This document shows, piece by piece, positions 45,371 to 56,242 of a stretch of 64,000 nucleotides of DNA. Origin of the DNA: Malania oleifera (Eukaryota > Streptophyta > Magnoliopsida > Santalales > Ximeniaceae); contig NC_080428.1 of the NCBI RefSeq assembly GCF_029873635.1, forward strand, positions 61,305,957 through 61,369,956, in the 5' to 3' direction. A program made the position numbers and the translations under genes. Below the pieces are notes generated by a model. The model was not told where the DNA came from. It searched no databases and saw nothing but the letters and a program-made list of their open reading frames with translations. Positions within the stretch are counted from its first letter, which is position 1. Every line of letters begins with the position of its first letter.

Positions 45371-46480
45371 TGCTTTCCTTCTCACTCTCCGAGCTTCCTT
45401 GTTGTCTTTTGGTAAGGATCCGTCCTGGAGAAATAGGAACAAAGGCGCCCTCCAATCATTCTTGTTGATTTTGGACTCTACTGAGTTAACTTCGTCTTCC
45501 TCGTATGAGGGTTTCCCTATTCGCTCCAGATAAATAGCGTCTTTCCATTCCGCACCGGTTGCTGAGGCCAATTTGGCGAGTGCGTCGGCCTTTTTGTTTT
45601 CTGCACTTGGTACATGTTCTATATTAAAGCAAACAAATGCTTTCTCGTATTCTTCGGCCTTAACGAGATATTTCTTCATTCTTGGATCCCTAGCTTCAAA
45701 TTCTCCTTTCAACTGCTCTACCACCAGCTAAGAATCACTCAATACCTTGATCTGTGCCACCCCTAATACTTCTGCCAAGCACAAGCCTGCTAGCAAAGCT
45801 TCATACTCCGCATCGTTGTTGGTTGCTGTGAACTCAAGCTTCAGTGTGAAAAGAGTTTCACTGCCAACTGGGGCTGAAAGGATGAATCCAACTCCCCCTC
45901 CAACAGCGTTAGATGACCCATCAACATGTAGTGTCCATACGTCTTGCTTAGTGGACGAGTCGGAGAACCTTTCTGTTGTAAAATTAGCGAACACCTGGGC
46001 CTTGACAGCGGGCCTTGGTTGATATTGTATGTCGAACTCCCTTAACTTGATTAACCATTTTGTCATCCTTCTCGAACTCTCCGGTCGCTGTAGAATTTGT
46101 CTCATGGGTAGGTTTGTTAACACAATTACCTTGTGGGCCTGAAAGTAGGACCTCAATTTTCGCTCTGCACAAGCGATGGAGAACGCGGCTTTTTCGGTCT
46201 TGCAGTAGTTCTTTTCAGCTCCGCTGAGCACCTTGCTAGTGTAATAGATGGGTTGATGCTTCCTGCCTTCTTCCCGAACCAGGATATAGCTGACGGCACT
46301 TTCTGTGGATGCTATATATAGGTAAAGGTCTTCCCCATTCTTTGCTTTCGTTAAAAGAAGAGGGGATCCGAGGTACTGCTTGAGCAGTTCGAAGGCTTTG
46401 GCCTGCTCTTCCCCCCACTCGAATCCTCCCTTCTTTCGTAGTGCTTTGAAGAATGGTAAGCCTTTGTCCCCTGAGCAGGA
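45371..46480 (-). pseudogene. Tat RNase H and second (archaeal-type) RNase H
   Basis: The first RNase H begins FEWGEEQAKAFELLKQYL (~46415) with YLYIASTESAVSYILVREE, YYTSKVLSGAEKNY and WLIKLREFDIQYQPRPAVKA. A second RNase H follows: VWTLHVDGSSNAVGGGVGF (~45940), ATNNDAEYEALLAGLCLA and IKVLSDS*LVVEQLKGEFEA (TAG where Gln is expected, 45725-45727), then KKADALAKLAS. Presence of both RNase H domains is diagnostic for Tat among plant gypsy elements. The frame is otherwise long and open (46645-45728). Confidence 0.88.
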
Positions 46481-47384
46481 GACAAACCTGCTGAGGGAGG
46501 CTATCGTCCCTGTAAAAACTTGGATCTCCTTTTTTGTCTGTGGGGCCTCCATCTCCAGCAGCGCTTTTATTTTATCTGGGTTTGCTTCTATACCTCTACG
46601 AGCCACCATAAAGCCCAAGAATTTTCTTGCAGCCACACCGAACACACACTTCGATGGGGTTCAGTTTCATGTGGTACCGGTGAAGGAGTTCGAATGTTTC
46701 TCTCAAGTCTTTGCAATGTTGTCCTGCTACCAAGCTTTTTACCAACATGTCGTTCACGTACGCCTCCATTGTTTTTTCGAACTGATCTTTAAAGATCCTG
46801 TTCACCAATCTCTGATATGTGGCTCCTGTATTTTTTAGCCCGAAAGGCATCACCCGGTAACAATACAAACCCCTTTCGGTGATGAAAGATGTTTTTTCTT
46901 CATCTGCTCGACTCATGGGGATTTGGTTGTATCTTGAGTAAGCATCCATGAAGTTGAGGAGCTCGTGCCCAGAGGTTGAATCCACTAGTTGGTCGATTCA
47001 GGGAAGAGGGAAGCTGTCTTTTAGGCATGCCTTATTCAAGTCAGTAAAGTCTATGCAAGTGCGCCATTTTCCGTTTGGCTTTCTTACTAGAACCACGTTG
47101 CTTAACCACTCCGAGTAGTCTACCTCCTTGATGAAGTTGGCTTGTACCAGTTTCGTCACTTCCTCATCGATTATTCTGATCTCCTCCATTGTGAAGCTCC
47201 TCTTTTTCTGCTTCACAGGTCGGTGGTTGGGGTCGACCTACAACCTGTGCTTTATCACTGCAGGGTCAATGCCAGGCATGTCTGCGGCCGACCATGCGAA
47301 CAAATTGGTGAATTCGTCTAAGAGTTCACTCAGCTCCGTTTTCAAGGTGTCGGGCAAGTGATTCCCGATCTGTATACTTCTCTC
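46481..47384 (-). pseudogene. Tat reverse transcriptase, catalytic Asp lost
   Basis: Blocks on the minus strand: FIKEVDYSEWLSNVVLVRKP (~47130), CIDFTDLNKACLKDSFPLP (~47060), MDAYSRYNQIPMS (~46950) and VMPFGLKNTGATYQRLVNRI (~46850). The catalytic box reads EAYVNDMLVKS (~46765), where the first of the two Asp is Asn. A frameshift at ~46650 follows MKLNP; the other frame resumes FGVAARKFLGFMVARRGIEA. Stops at ~46997 and at the gag-pro junction (47385). Confidence 0.88.
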
Positions 47385-49471
47385 CTAGTGGCCCTTCAGT
47401 GGTATGTGCTTGATATCTTCATCTACTGTACTGATCTGGGGATACTCTCCTCTTACTTCTAGATCTTCCACCGTTAGAGCTTCTTTAGCCTCCATCTTCC
47501 CTTTCAAGGCCATTACATAACAACTCCGAGCAGCGGCCTGATCTCCCTTGGCAAGTCCTATCCCTTGTGGTGTAGGGAATTTGACTTTGAGGTGGTACGT
47601 TGACGTTACCGCCCGAACTGCATTAAGGAAAGGGCGACCCAAGATGACATTGTATACCGAAGGTCGGTCGACCACCAGGAATTCTGTCAACGTCGTTACC
47701 TGCTGCGGGGTCGTCCCTATTGTCACCGGTAACGTGATTGTACCCAAGGGGTGAATAGTGTCTCCCCCGAATCCTACCAAGGGGGTCGAGACCGGCTTGA
47801 GTTGTTCCTTGTCGATCTTCATTCCAACCAGGACTGACCAGAACATGATGTTGGCCGAGCTCCTGTTGTCTATCAGTATGCGTCTGACCATGTAATTGGC
47901 CACAAGCAGGGAGAGTACTAATGCGTCATCATGTGGGTACTGCATCCCTTCTTCATCTCTGCTGTCAAAGGTTATAATGTCATATTTTCTGTTTTGTTTG
48001 CTACTGGTTTCCCCCTTCTCCATCGTCAGCACTTGTTTAGCATATTTTTTGCGTGCACTCCCGCTATCTCCTCCACTAGCAGATCCTCCGAAGATCACCA
48101 CAATTTCCCCTATGACCTGCTCTTCCTTCTCTTTTGTGCCATGCCTCCTCTGCTCGATTGGTTCCCTTTGTGGATTTTCTTTCTTTATAAACTTTGACAG
48201 ATGTCCCCTTCTTATTAGGACTTCGATTTCTTTCTTCAACTGAATGCATTCTTCTGTGTCGTGGCTGTGATCCCTATAGAATGCGCAGAACTTGGACATG
48301 TTCCGCTTATGTAAAGGCGTTCGCATAGGTTCAGTCCACGAGATGTAGTCCTTCTTTTTGATCTGCATCAGTAACTTTGAGCGCGGTACATTTAGGGGTG
48401 TGTAGGTGGAGAACTTGTTGTGCTGTCCTCTCATCTTTGGACCCGTTTGCAGCGCACTAGTCTCATGCTTTTTTACAGATCTATAGGAGTCTCTAGATTC
48501 TCTACTATTGTTTCCCCTTTTCCGCTCTATGCGATTTCCTCTCGTATCCATCATCTCCTCCAGGTTTGTGTATTTCTCTGCTCGGATCATTAACTCCCCC
48601 ATGTCCACTGGCGATTTTTTCCCTAGGAAGTATAAGAAGCTTCCGGGTTGGAGAGCCGTTGTCAAGGCGGCCAAAGCTACCCCCATGTCTAAGTTGCAGA
48701 TTTCTAGGGTCGCTGTGTTGAACCGATGCATGAAGTTCTTTAGAGTTTCTCGCTCCCCTTGCACCATACTCATAAGATGGCCTGTTGTTTTAGTAACTCT
48801 CCGGCTACTAAGGAAGTGGCTGGTGAACATTTGCTCCATCTCTTGGAAGGAACCAATGGATCCTGGTCGAAGAGTTCGATACTAGTCTCTGGCAGTACCC
48901 TTAAGGGTGGTTGCAAAAGCTTGACACATGATGGCGTCAGGAGCCCCTTGCAACTGCATCAACATTTTGAAATTATCCAGGTGATCAATGGGGTCAGACA
49001 AACCTTCGTATCTTTCAAAAATAGGCATCTTGAATCTACTGGGCAATGGTGCTTCCATGATTTCTTTATTGAATGGAAGCTCTGAAGACCTTAGGGATGC
49101 TTCCCCATAGTAGGGCCTGGTTCTGCCCTCTTTCATCATCTTCTCTATATGATTTATCTTCTTTATTCTTTCCTCAAGCTCTATGGATCTTTTTTGGTTG
49201 ACATCCACGCTATTTGCATCCTCTATCTTCTTGTTGAGGTGAGTTTTCTCCTCTTTCTCCACTGGTTTGTTAGCTTGCTTGTCTGCGCTGGGATTCTCTT
49301 GCGGTTGGGGGAGGTTTTTTGTAAGAGTTGGTTGAGCATGTCCTTCATTTCCTTCTGGAAAGCAAGGAACTCCTCCCTACTAACACCCGATGACTCTGCG
49401 AGCGTGGATTGGATAGATTGGGATGGTTCTTTTGTAGCAGGGAAGGAGGTAGAATTGCGTGAGGTCGGCAT
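47385..49471 (-). pseudogene. Tat gag-protease, broken
   Basis: The likely start is the ATG at 49471 (MPTSRNSTSFPATKEPS), ~70 bp after the PBS. A frameshift lies around 49260-49330. The capsid core has FKMPIFERYEGLSDPIDHL (~49030) and ALTTALQPGSFLYFLGK; a TAG at 48882-48884 follows GTARD, where Trp is expected. FCAFYRDHSHDTEECIQLKK (~48285) is the short Cys/His block of this lineage. Protease: ILIDNRSSANIMFWSVLVG (~47880-47830), with Arg in place of the Gly after D-N, then VYNVILGRPFLNAVRAV. The frame closes with TAG at 47385-47387, where the other copy here (59276) has Gln. Confidence 0.87.
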
Positions 49472-49523
49472 TGCTGGAATGTCGAAAGTCGAGAGCAAGA
49501 TAATATCGCCTCCTAAAAGCAGC

Positions 49524-49543
49524 TTCCCACAGATGGCGCCAAC
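49524..49543 (-). promoter_or_regulatory. Primer binding site of the Tat element
   Basis: Immediately inside the 5' LTR the minus strand reads GTTGGCGCCATCTGTGGGAA. TGGCGCC is a common plant gypsy PBS core. I do not assign the tRNA. Confidence 0.7.
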
Positions 49544-49976
49544 TGTTACGGGATAAAAATAGTGGAGATGCTCCTTCGACTCCCATTGACTTGAAAGAGG
49601 AAGAGAAGAAAGGTTTGGAGGACGCGGGGTGTACTCCGGGGGATCACTCCGATGCCTAAATAAGAGGAATGCTTTTAGAGAGGCTAAACGCAACAGTAGA
49701 ATAGTGTTTTGTGTCTTACCTTTGCCTTTACTCCAAATCCCTTCTTATAGGGACTTGAGTTGACCGTCGGTTGGCTCGCATTTATTGCACGGGGGCGTGA
49801 ATCGCTCTCCCGCAATAAGTGCGTGAGCCTATTACTCGGTTATTAAGGGCGTTGGTGTGGATCTCTCCTCCTCTTCATCGGGTCGGAGCTAATCACTCGT
49901 CCGAATGTCAGACCCGAGGAAAATGCGAGATAGGCGTTGACCTGCCCTCATTAGCTAGATTATTATGGGCATATCA
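49544..49976 (-). mobile_element. 5' LTR of the Tat element
   Basis: 433 bp, same length as the 3' LTR. Confidence 0.93.
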
Positions 49977-50334
49977 AGTAAGAACGGCTTGGAGGACCCG
50001 AGTGTATTCCGGGGGGTCACTCCGAAGCCTACGTAAGGGATTTTAGTGAGAGGTTTGTAGCAACAGTAAAGAATAAGTTGGAATGAGATGCCCTTACCTC
50101 CTCTTCAAATCCCCTTTTATGGCGGTGGAGTTTGACCTTGTGGTGATATGATTTTAATGGGTGTATCATTACACATGCGTGAATCATTCTAACCTTTAAA
50201 AGCATTGACCCGAAAGACTTGGTAACTGTCCCATTAATGAGTATTTTAGTCTTCTCTCTTGTTTATGTAAATCGTAATAATGAGTGTGATTAACTTTTGA
50301 TAATCCTACTTAATGAGGATAATTTTGGGTATAT

Positions 50335-50336
<2 letters not shown>

Positions 50337-50370
<34 letters not shown>

Positions 50371-50412
50371 ACTTAGGTTCCTATGAACTGATTTTTTTTT
50401 TTTTTTTTGGTT
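50337..50412. repeat. (AT)n run and poly-T tract
   Basis: About 15 AT units directly after the split solo LTR, then a T16 run at ~50392-50408. Confidence 0.85.
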
Positions 50413-50628
50413 TTTTGGCTCAACTTGCATTGCAACCATCAATGGTTATGCTCACATGTCTAGTTTAGGGGATTCTACTTAAATGTAAATTGAATTTTAT
50501 TTCTTTTTCTCTTGTTTTAGATAGATGTTGGATTTTATAATTTCTACTCATTGCTCATTATTTAGATTTGTATATTGAAATTTTATGTCAAAATATAAAA
50601 TAATATTGCGAATTAAATTGTTAGTGTT

Positions 50629-52600
50629 TGTTGACACCAAATTTTATTTGGGTATCAATTCACCAAAACACGAGACACACCCGAATTCGTCTTTTGTTTC
50701 TATTTTTTTATCCAAAAAAATATAATTTAAAAATTTAAAAATTGTATGAAGTGAAAATCCAGAAGTTGTAAATTGAAAATTTAAAAATTTTAAAATTTAA
50801 AATTGTTAGCCATTGTTGGTTTTGGATTTGATATTCACTCTTTTCAAAATCTTTTTAGTCAAATTCTCAATGTTCTAATTGGGGGGTAGTTGGGCTTTAA
50901 TTAGCTGAACTTGTCCTTAATAAAGTCCGTGAATCCCACCACTTCTTCAATCTAGCCACTCTGGACTCTGCAGCCAACTTTGCCTCAAAGTCAAGTTGTA
51001 CTTAAAAGGTGGATCTCACTTTATTTTAAAGAGAGGGTCTTTCCAAGGTATCCATGGGAGGAATTGGAAGCATGCAAGAGTTATTTCCCATGAGTCTCCT
51101 ACCAAGGCTCAGTTAAGCCCTTTAGCCATCCTTCAGCATGCCTTAGGTGACCTAATGGAAAATCCTATCTCTTAGCATGCTTGCCTTTGTGCTTATAAAT
51201 ACCCCACAAGATAAAGAGAAGGGGAAAAGAAAGAGTGCTAACAAGGAAATGGGAACTTTTAATGTGAGGGAGAAAAGAGTTTTGGGGTAAGAAGAAAATT
51301 CATATAATTATTGTGCAAAACTTTTAAGTACTGTTTTTTCCATCGTCATCGCTATATTGTTATTTTAGTATTCTCATATTTGGTTTTATATTTATGTTGT
51401 TTTCTCCATCCAAATGTGGCACAGATACTCTTTTTCTCTTCTTTGTCGACTTCATAATTTTATATTGTATGAACAAGGATAATAATATCATGCTTAATTA
51501 TATGTTTTGTTGTGATTTAATTGTCATGCTATTTTATACCATTCTAGGGCTTCCTTAAACAAATGGAGAGTAGGAAATTTGGTCATGCATGAACATGAAA
51601 AAAATAGATGCGTAATCTTTTCTCCCTTCATGTGTTAAGGGTCCTCATGTGAATTTATTGGCTTCTTCATCTTATTTCATTGTATTTTATTTTATTTTAT
51701 TTTTATGTTCTATTTTTATTTTTTTGGATCAAACAATTAGTTGGCTCACGTTACAAGTAGGTTAAAAAAATAAAAATAAAAAAGAAAAAAAAATGCGTGC
51801 ATGCATTAAAAATGTTAGAATTTTTTCAAAAAAAATTCAAATACCAAAAAGAACCAAAAAAACTTATATAAATACAAAAAACTTGAAAAAAATATTTTTT
51901 GTCAAATAAAAAATAATCCTTTGACAAAATAACCAAAATGCCCTTGGAAGAAAAAAATTTAAAAAAATTTGTTAAAAAATACTGAAATTTTCTTGAAAAT
52001 TTTATGAAAATTAGAAAATTATTTTCAATTTATTTTGATTTTTTGAATGCATTTGCACATCCATTTTGCATGTTTTAATATTACATACTCATTTTGTATG
52101 TGTATGTGTATGTGTGTGGTTTCCCAAGATGGACACAAAAAGAATGAGATATTTTAGACCTCAATTATCTCAAATTTGAGAAAGGTTTGTTTACCAAGAC
52201 CCCCTTCTTTAGAGGTTTTATAAAACCTTCCTTTCTTTTTTGTTTTTTTTTATGATGAATTTTGTCTTAATATGTAATATACTAAATTAATCCAAAGACA
52301 GAGCTCGAGGGTGGGGTAATTGTGTCCTCTTGATTTTTTTCCAAGATGAAATGAACTCTAGACTCTTGGACGGACTTCCAGACTAATGTTGAGAAATTCA
52401 ATATTTAAAAGACTAGTAAAAATCACACATTAAAAATTAATTAGAAGTCTTTTTTGTTTGATTTAAGATAATTCTAGATTAATTAGGTACCGTTCGTAGA
52501 ACGAGTGTGCAAGAAGTGTTAGTATCTTTCTCTCGTATAACTAAACTCATAAACCTAACTCTAGTAGTAAATAAATCAAGACTATTGATTTTTTGACCTT
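50629..52600 (+). mobile_element. Decayed gypsy LTR/leader candidate
   Basis: Starts TGTTGACACCAAATTTTATT, a common plant LTR beginning. A TATA-like CTTATAAATACCCC is at ~51190, with a purine-rich transcript-like start after it. Around 52489-52535 the order ACCGTTCGTAGAACGAGTG...AAGTGTTAGTATCTTTC...TCGTATAACTAAACTC resembles a block I associate with LTR or leader sequence of plant gypsy elements (from memory, not checked). The right boundary and TSD were not found. No ORF over ~60 codons. Confidence 0.35.
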
Positions 52601-53500
52601 ATATTAGCCTAGAAAGTATTTAATGGATAGTAAATAACCTACAAGATAAATACTACTTATTCTCTCTACCTCACCAATTTTTGAGTTAGGGCATTAAATC
52701 CCCTATGGTTATTGAATTGTAATTATCTTTTAGACCCTATTTGAAACTTGGAAATTTTTAGGAAAATGAAAAGAAAAGATAAAGAAATTCATTTTTCCCT
52801 ACTTGGTTATCAAGTAAAGTCAAAAAGAAAACGAAAAGAAAAAGTTCCAAATCAATGAATAAAAATACGATGTCAGATACCATTTTTATTTAATTTTTCT
52901 TAAATTTTAATCATATTAAAATAAATTTTCATTTAGTAGTATTTGGTATAAAGGGAAAATGTAGTGAAAAATATATATATTTTCTTATTTTGCTTTTCTT
53001 TCATTTTTCTAATCAAAATCTCTAATCCAAACAAATCTTTAAATTGAAAAATTATGAATTTTAATTGAGTAGTTGTTTAACTATATTTTTAATTATTGGC
53101 AGGAGTTTTGTAGCCAAAAATTCAGCAAAATAATCTATCTTTGAATTTTATGGGAGAAGTTATTAAGTCATTTTTTACAAATTGAATGCTTTAAAATTTT
53201 TTTTTGCTAATTCTCTAATTCAACTTAATCTTTTGATTCCGAATGTGGTCTAGTATGCCTAAACAAATTTTTTGGGGCCTAAATAAATTTATAGTGTTAT
53301 AGTTCAATCACCTACATTCACCATAATATTTCTAAAAAATGGACTTAAAGTGGTCCAATTTCTTTAATAGAAGCATTAGAAAAATAAAAAGGTTGGCACA
53401 AAATTTTCAACAACATGTTATCTTCAAAATTCACTTGGCAATTAGTCTATTGGGAATATTTTAAGATAATATTCTTATGATGGAAATCAAACAATCAATT
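52601..53500. other. A/T-rich intergenic sequence, nothing recognised
   Basis: Low-complexity A/T-rich DNA with no gene, repeat or RNA signal I can support. Confidence 0.5.
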
Positions 53501-54120
53501 AATGAAATATGGAATAAATTAATTGGATTAAATTAGAATACAGAAGATTGAATAGACCGAGTATGAACTGGGAGAGACTGAAAGACAGCAGAGAGGGCTG
53601 CCAGCACTGGGCTCAAAGTTCAAAACAGAGAGGCAGAGTTGCACTGTTTGAAACAGAGAATCAATCTGACATTTTGATTTAGAAATTTAATCACGGGCGA
53701 GTGCATATTAAACTCTCTCCAGACACGCGTCAGAGTAGATATGAGTCGGATTTTGGCGCAATAACACAATCACACCTGCCCCAGTGCCCCCTCTTTTTTT
53801 TTTTTTTTTTTCTGATTACGTCGGGTGTCCTCAGCCCTGGTGTGCACCACAGCCGAGACTAATCCCAGTGCCCCCTCTTCATTGGACAGTGAGTTGTCCC
53901 CTGCCTCGGCATATTTTGCGCTCTTAACAGCTTCGGGTCTGTGCTGGATTTTGTTATTATATTGCAGATTCTGGTTGGGTTTTGGGGCTAGTGTTTCTTT
54001 GCAGACGGAGATGGAGAGGTGAGAGGTGAGCTCACATCCGATTCCTTCCCTTTGTTCTCTCTCTCTTTGTTAAATTTCTCAAATTCACAGACAGGGTGGT
54101 GGGAGCGGAGGAGAGATCAA
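53501..54120 (+). promoter_or_regulatory. Upstream/5' UTR region of the B3 gene
   Basis: Holds a T18 run at ~53793-53812 and a pyrimidine-rich CTCTCTCTCTTTG stretch at ~54058 just before the start codon. Composition turns more balanced from ~53640, as near a real gene. The transcription start is not clear; no confident TATA box. Confidence 0.4.
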
Positions 54121-56042
54121 ATGGGAGAAGCCTGTGAGGATTGCAGTAAATGGGAAGAGACCATTTACTGGACCCATTTCCAGTTCACGCATTTCGCTCA
54201 ATTTCTAACTCAGGGTTTCCACCAGCAGCTTGTAAGTTCATCACCATCTAACAAAAGTATGGTCTCAAAACATTTCTATTCATGAAAATTTATGTCTACA
54301 TTTTTTGCAAGCGAATGGATCTAATCCGCTGCTATTCTATTCTTAATTATTGTTATGCCCATGTTTGAACCTTTCTGAAAAGTTCAAATTGAATTAAGTT
54401 TCATTTTGTGTGGAATTGCAGACCATTCCCAAAAAATTTGCAGACAATTTAAAGGGTAGTCTACCTAAGACTGTGGCTCTTAAAGGCCCGAGTGGTATTA
54501 CATGGAATGTAGAATTGGTAACGAGTGGGGACTCATTACTCCTCAAAAATGGCTGGGAAGAATTTGCGAAAGACCACTGTCTAAAAGAAAATGATTTCTT
54601 GATTTTCAGATTCAGCAAGAACTCACACTTTGATGTTTTAGTATTTGAAAAACAAAGTCTATGCGAGAAGGAAGCTACATATCTGGTTAGGAAATGTGGG
54701 CACACTAAAGTTGAAAGTGGATCCTCGCCAAAGAGGGATGCAAAGGAGAAATCTGTGGAAGTCATTCACGACTCCTTTCACGATGATGATAATCAATGCA
54801 CTTCACCAGAGAAATCTCGGAAGTTGGACAGTGTGATGCCAGTGTCACCACGAAAGCAATCCATCTGCAAAAGGAGACGAATGACTCCAAGGAAAGCTTC
54901 TTCTGTTAAACCAAATACTGCAAAGAGGATATTAAGAAGCAAAAGTTCTTCCACACATGCTGCAGGAAAGAAGGCCGAATGCAGTAAGTTTTTTCTTTTA
55001 ACTATTGAAATTTGGAGCATTCTTTTTCTTTCTGCGTCATTCTTTTGAAATGAATATTATTTCTCATTGCAAAGTTTAGTTTATAGCTTGATGTTCAGAT
55101 TTTGGGGTATTTTATGGGTGGTGGGTTTTGTTTTTTTGTGACCTATTTTAGAATTTGAAGTGTATATATGCTTGTCTTCCAATTTTCTTGTTCACAGACG
55201 ATTCCGGTGGCGGACAAATAACCATCAACAAAAATCAAGCGTATAATGTGCAATACATATCGAGTAGGCGATCTGTCACCGAAGACGAGATAGAGAAGGC
55301 CTTGCAAGCGGCACTATCAGCATCCAGCAAAGAAGCTTTCGCAGTAGTTATGCGACCCACCATGGTATACAAGAGATTTTTTATGGTAAGTCTTTTGTGC
55401 AATTTGTAGTAGTTATGCGACCCACCATGGTACACGAGATTTTTTATTGTAATTTGTTTGTGCAATTCCCTTATTTGGGAGGAGTCGTCAAGTTTGCGGC
55501 ATCATTCAGAGACTAAACCAATAGAGCAATCATATTTCTTAGACTAGATAGCATAAGTAAACCATGATTAATTTTGTCTGCCTCTTTGTTTTTCTTGTTC
55601 ACTTTATCTTCATAACTAAAGAACGAGAAGAAGCCCAAAAGGGAGATTTTTTTTCTTCTTCTTTCTGTAGATGCATAAGATTCAATCATTGGGACAATTG
55701 GACAATGTTGAGGTTGTCTTCGACAAGTTAATGTGTTTGTGGAATTGCTTCATGCAGGTGATCCCATCGGAATGGGTGACTAAGCATCTTTGGTACGATA
55801 AACAACATGTGATTCTCCGTCACAACGAAAGCACATGGCATACCAAATATTATGACTATGGATCTTATGCAGGACTGGCTGGTGGGTGGAGGCATTTTTC
55901 TGTAGAAAATAACTTAGAAGAATTCGACGTGTGTCTCTTTGAGCTTGGTAGCCAGCTGAAAGATGATGTGGTCTTGGATGTTCGCTTCTTTCGGGTTGTC
56001 GAAGAGGTGGTACCACTGATGCGCTTTACTACTCCTCCCTAG
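54121..56042 (+). CDS. B3 domain (REM-type) DNA-binding protein, 4 exons, 381 aa
   Basis: Predicted plant transcription factor of the REM group, acting in the nucleus. Exons 54121-54231, 54422-54983, 55198-55385 and 55758-56042; all three introns are GT...AG and all joins keep frame (1146 nt including stop). First B3 domain at residues ~17-115 (THFAQFLTQGFHQQL, then TIPKKFADNL across the first junction, NGWEEFAKDHCLKENDFLIF). Linker ~116-260 is Ser/Lys-rich with a likely nuclear signal (CKRRRMTPRK). Second B3 at ~265-375 (YKRFFM, then VIPSEWVTKHL; GGWRHFSVENNLEEFDVCLF). The ATG has G at +4. Exon 4 could instead begin at 55671 (CTGTAG|ATG), but VIPSEW directly after RFFM fits the domain better. 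No stop or frameshift: the only gene here that looks alive. A 65-bp duplication sits at the exon 3 donor; a LINE begins 200 bp downstream. Confidence 0.87.
55343..55472. repeat. 65-bp tandem duplication across the exon 3 splice donor
   Basis: AGTAGTTATGCGACCCACCA at 55343 recurs at 55408. The first copy carries the end of exon 3 and the donor ATG|GTAAG. In the second copy the same position reads ATTGTAATTT, so the duplicated donor is weaker. Confidence 0.88.
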
Positions 56043-56242
56043 GAATGTGGAAGGCTATCTAAAGTTGGCATCCTTGAACTTGCTTACGTTTTGGTATGCA
56101 TGTTGGTGAATGTTGGGAGTATGTAAATATCGCCCGTTTGCGTGACTTCTTCTGTACTACATTTTGGACTATTGTTTTGCTTCCCTTAGGCTTTCACTGC
56201 TAACGACTTGTTTATGTTAATGGTAGATTTTATGGTTCTTGT

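Larger units (their letters stand above)
41921..49976 (-). mobile_element. Complete Tat-lineage Ty3/gypsy element (8056 bp)
   Basis: It has 433-bp LTRs at both ends, a perfect AGTAA target duplication (41916-41920 and 49977-49981), a PBS and a PPT. Gene order on the minus strand is gag-protease-RT-RNase H-second RNase H-integrase, and a long 3' region carries two tandem arrays and an antisense ORF. The second (archaeal-type) RNase H identifies the Tat lineage. By eye the two LTRs differ at about 23 of 433 positions, mostly transitions. It is structurally complete but has several stops and frameshifts. Confidence 0.93.
41849..50336 (-). mobile_element. Tat-related solo LTR (~425 bp) split by a related full element
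   Basis: 41849-41920 (TGTTACTAAACAAAATTG...) joins to 49982-50336 (GAACGGCTTGGAGGACCC...TTGGGTATATCA). Joined, it aligns with the 433-bp LTRs of the inserted element: TGTTAC start, GGCTTGGA(G/A)GACCC, GGGG(G)TCACTCCGA(A/T)GCCTA, and a TATATCA end versus CATATCA. ATATA flanks both ends (41844-41848 and 50337-50341), but within TA-rich sequence, so the TSD is weak evidence. It is much more diverged than the two LTRs of the insert. Confidence 0.75.

Noticed and set aside
41921..49976. Calling the Tat element autonomous because LTRs, TSD, PBS and PPT are intact
   Set aside because: Gag-pol has at least two frameshifts and several stops, and the RT catalytic Asp is changed.
55671..55757. Exon 4 starting at 55671 (MHKIQSLGQLDNVEV...)
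   Set aside because: The frame is open, but the B3 fold expects IPSEW shortly after RFFM, and CATGCAG|GTGATCCC gives a clean acceptor; kept only as an alternative transcript.
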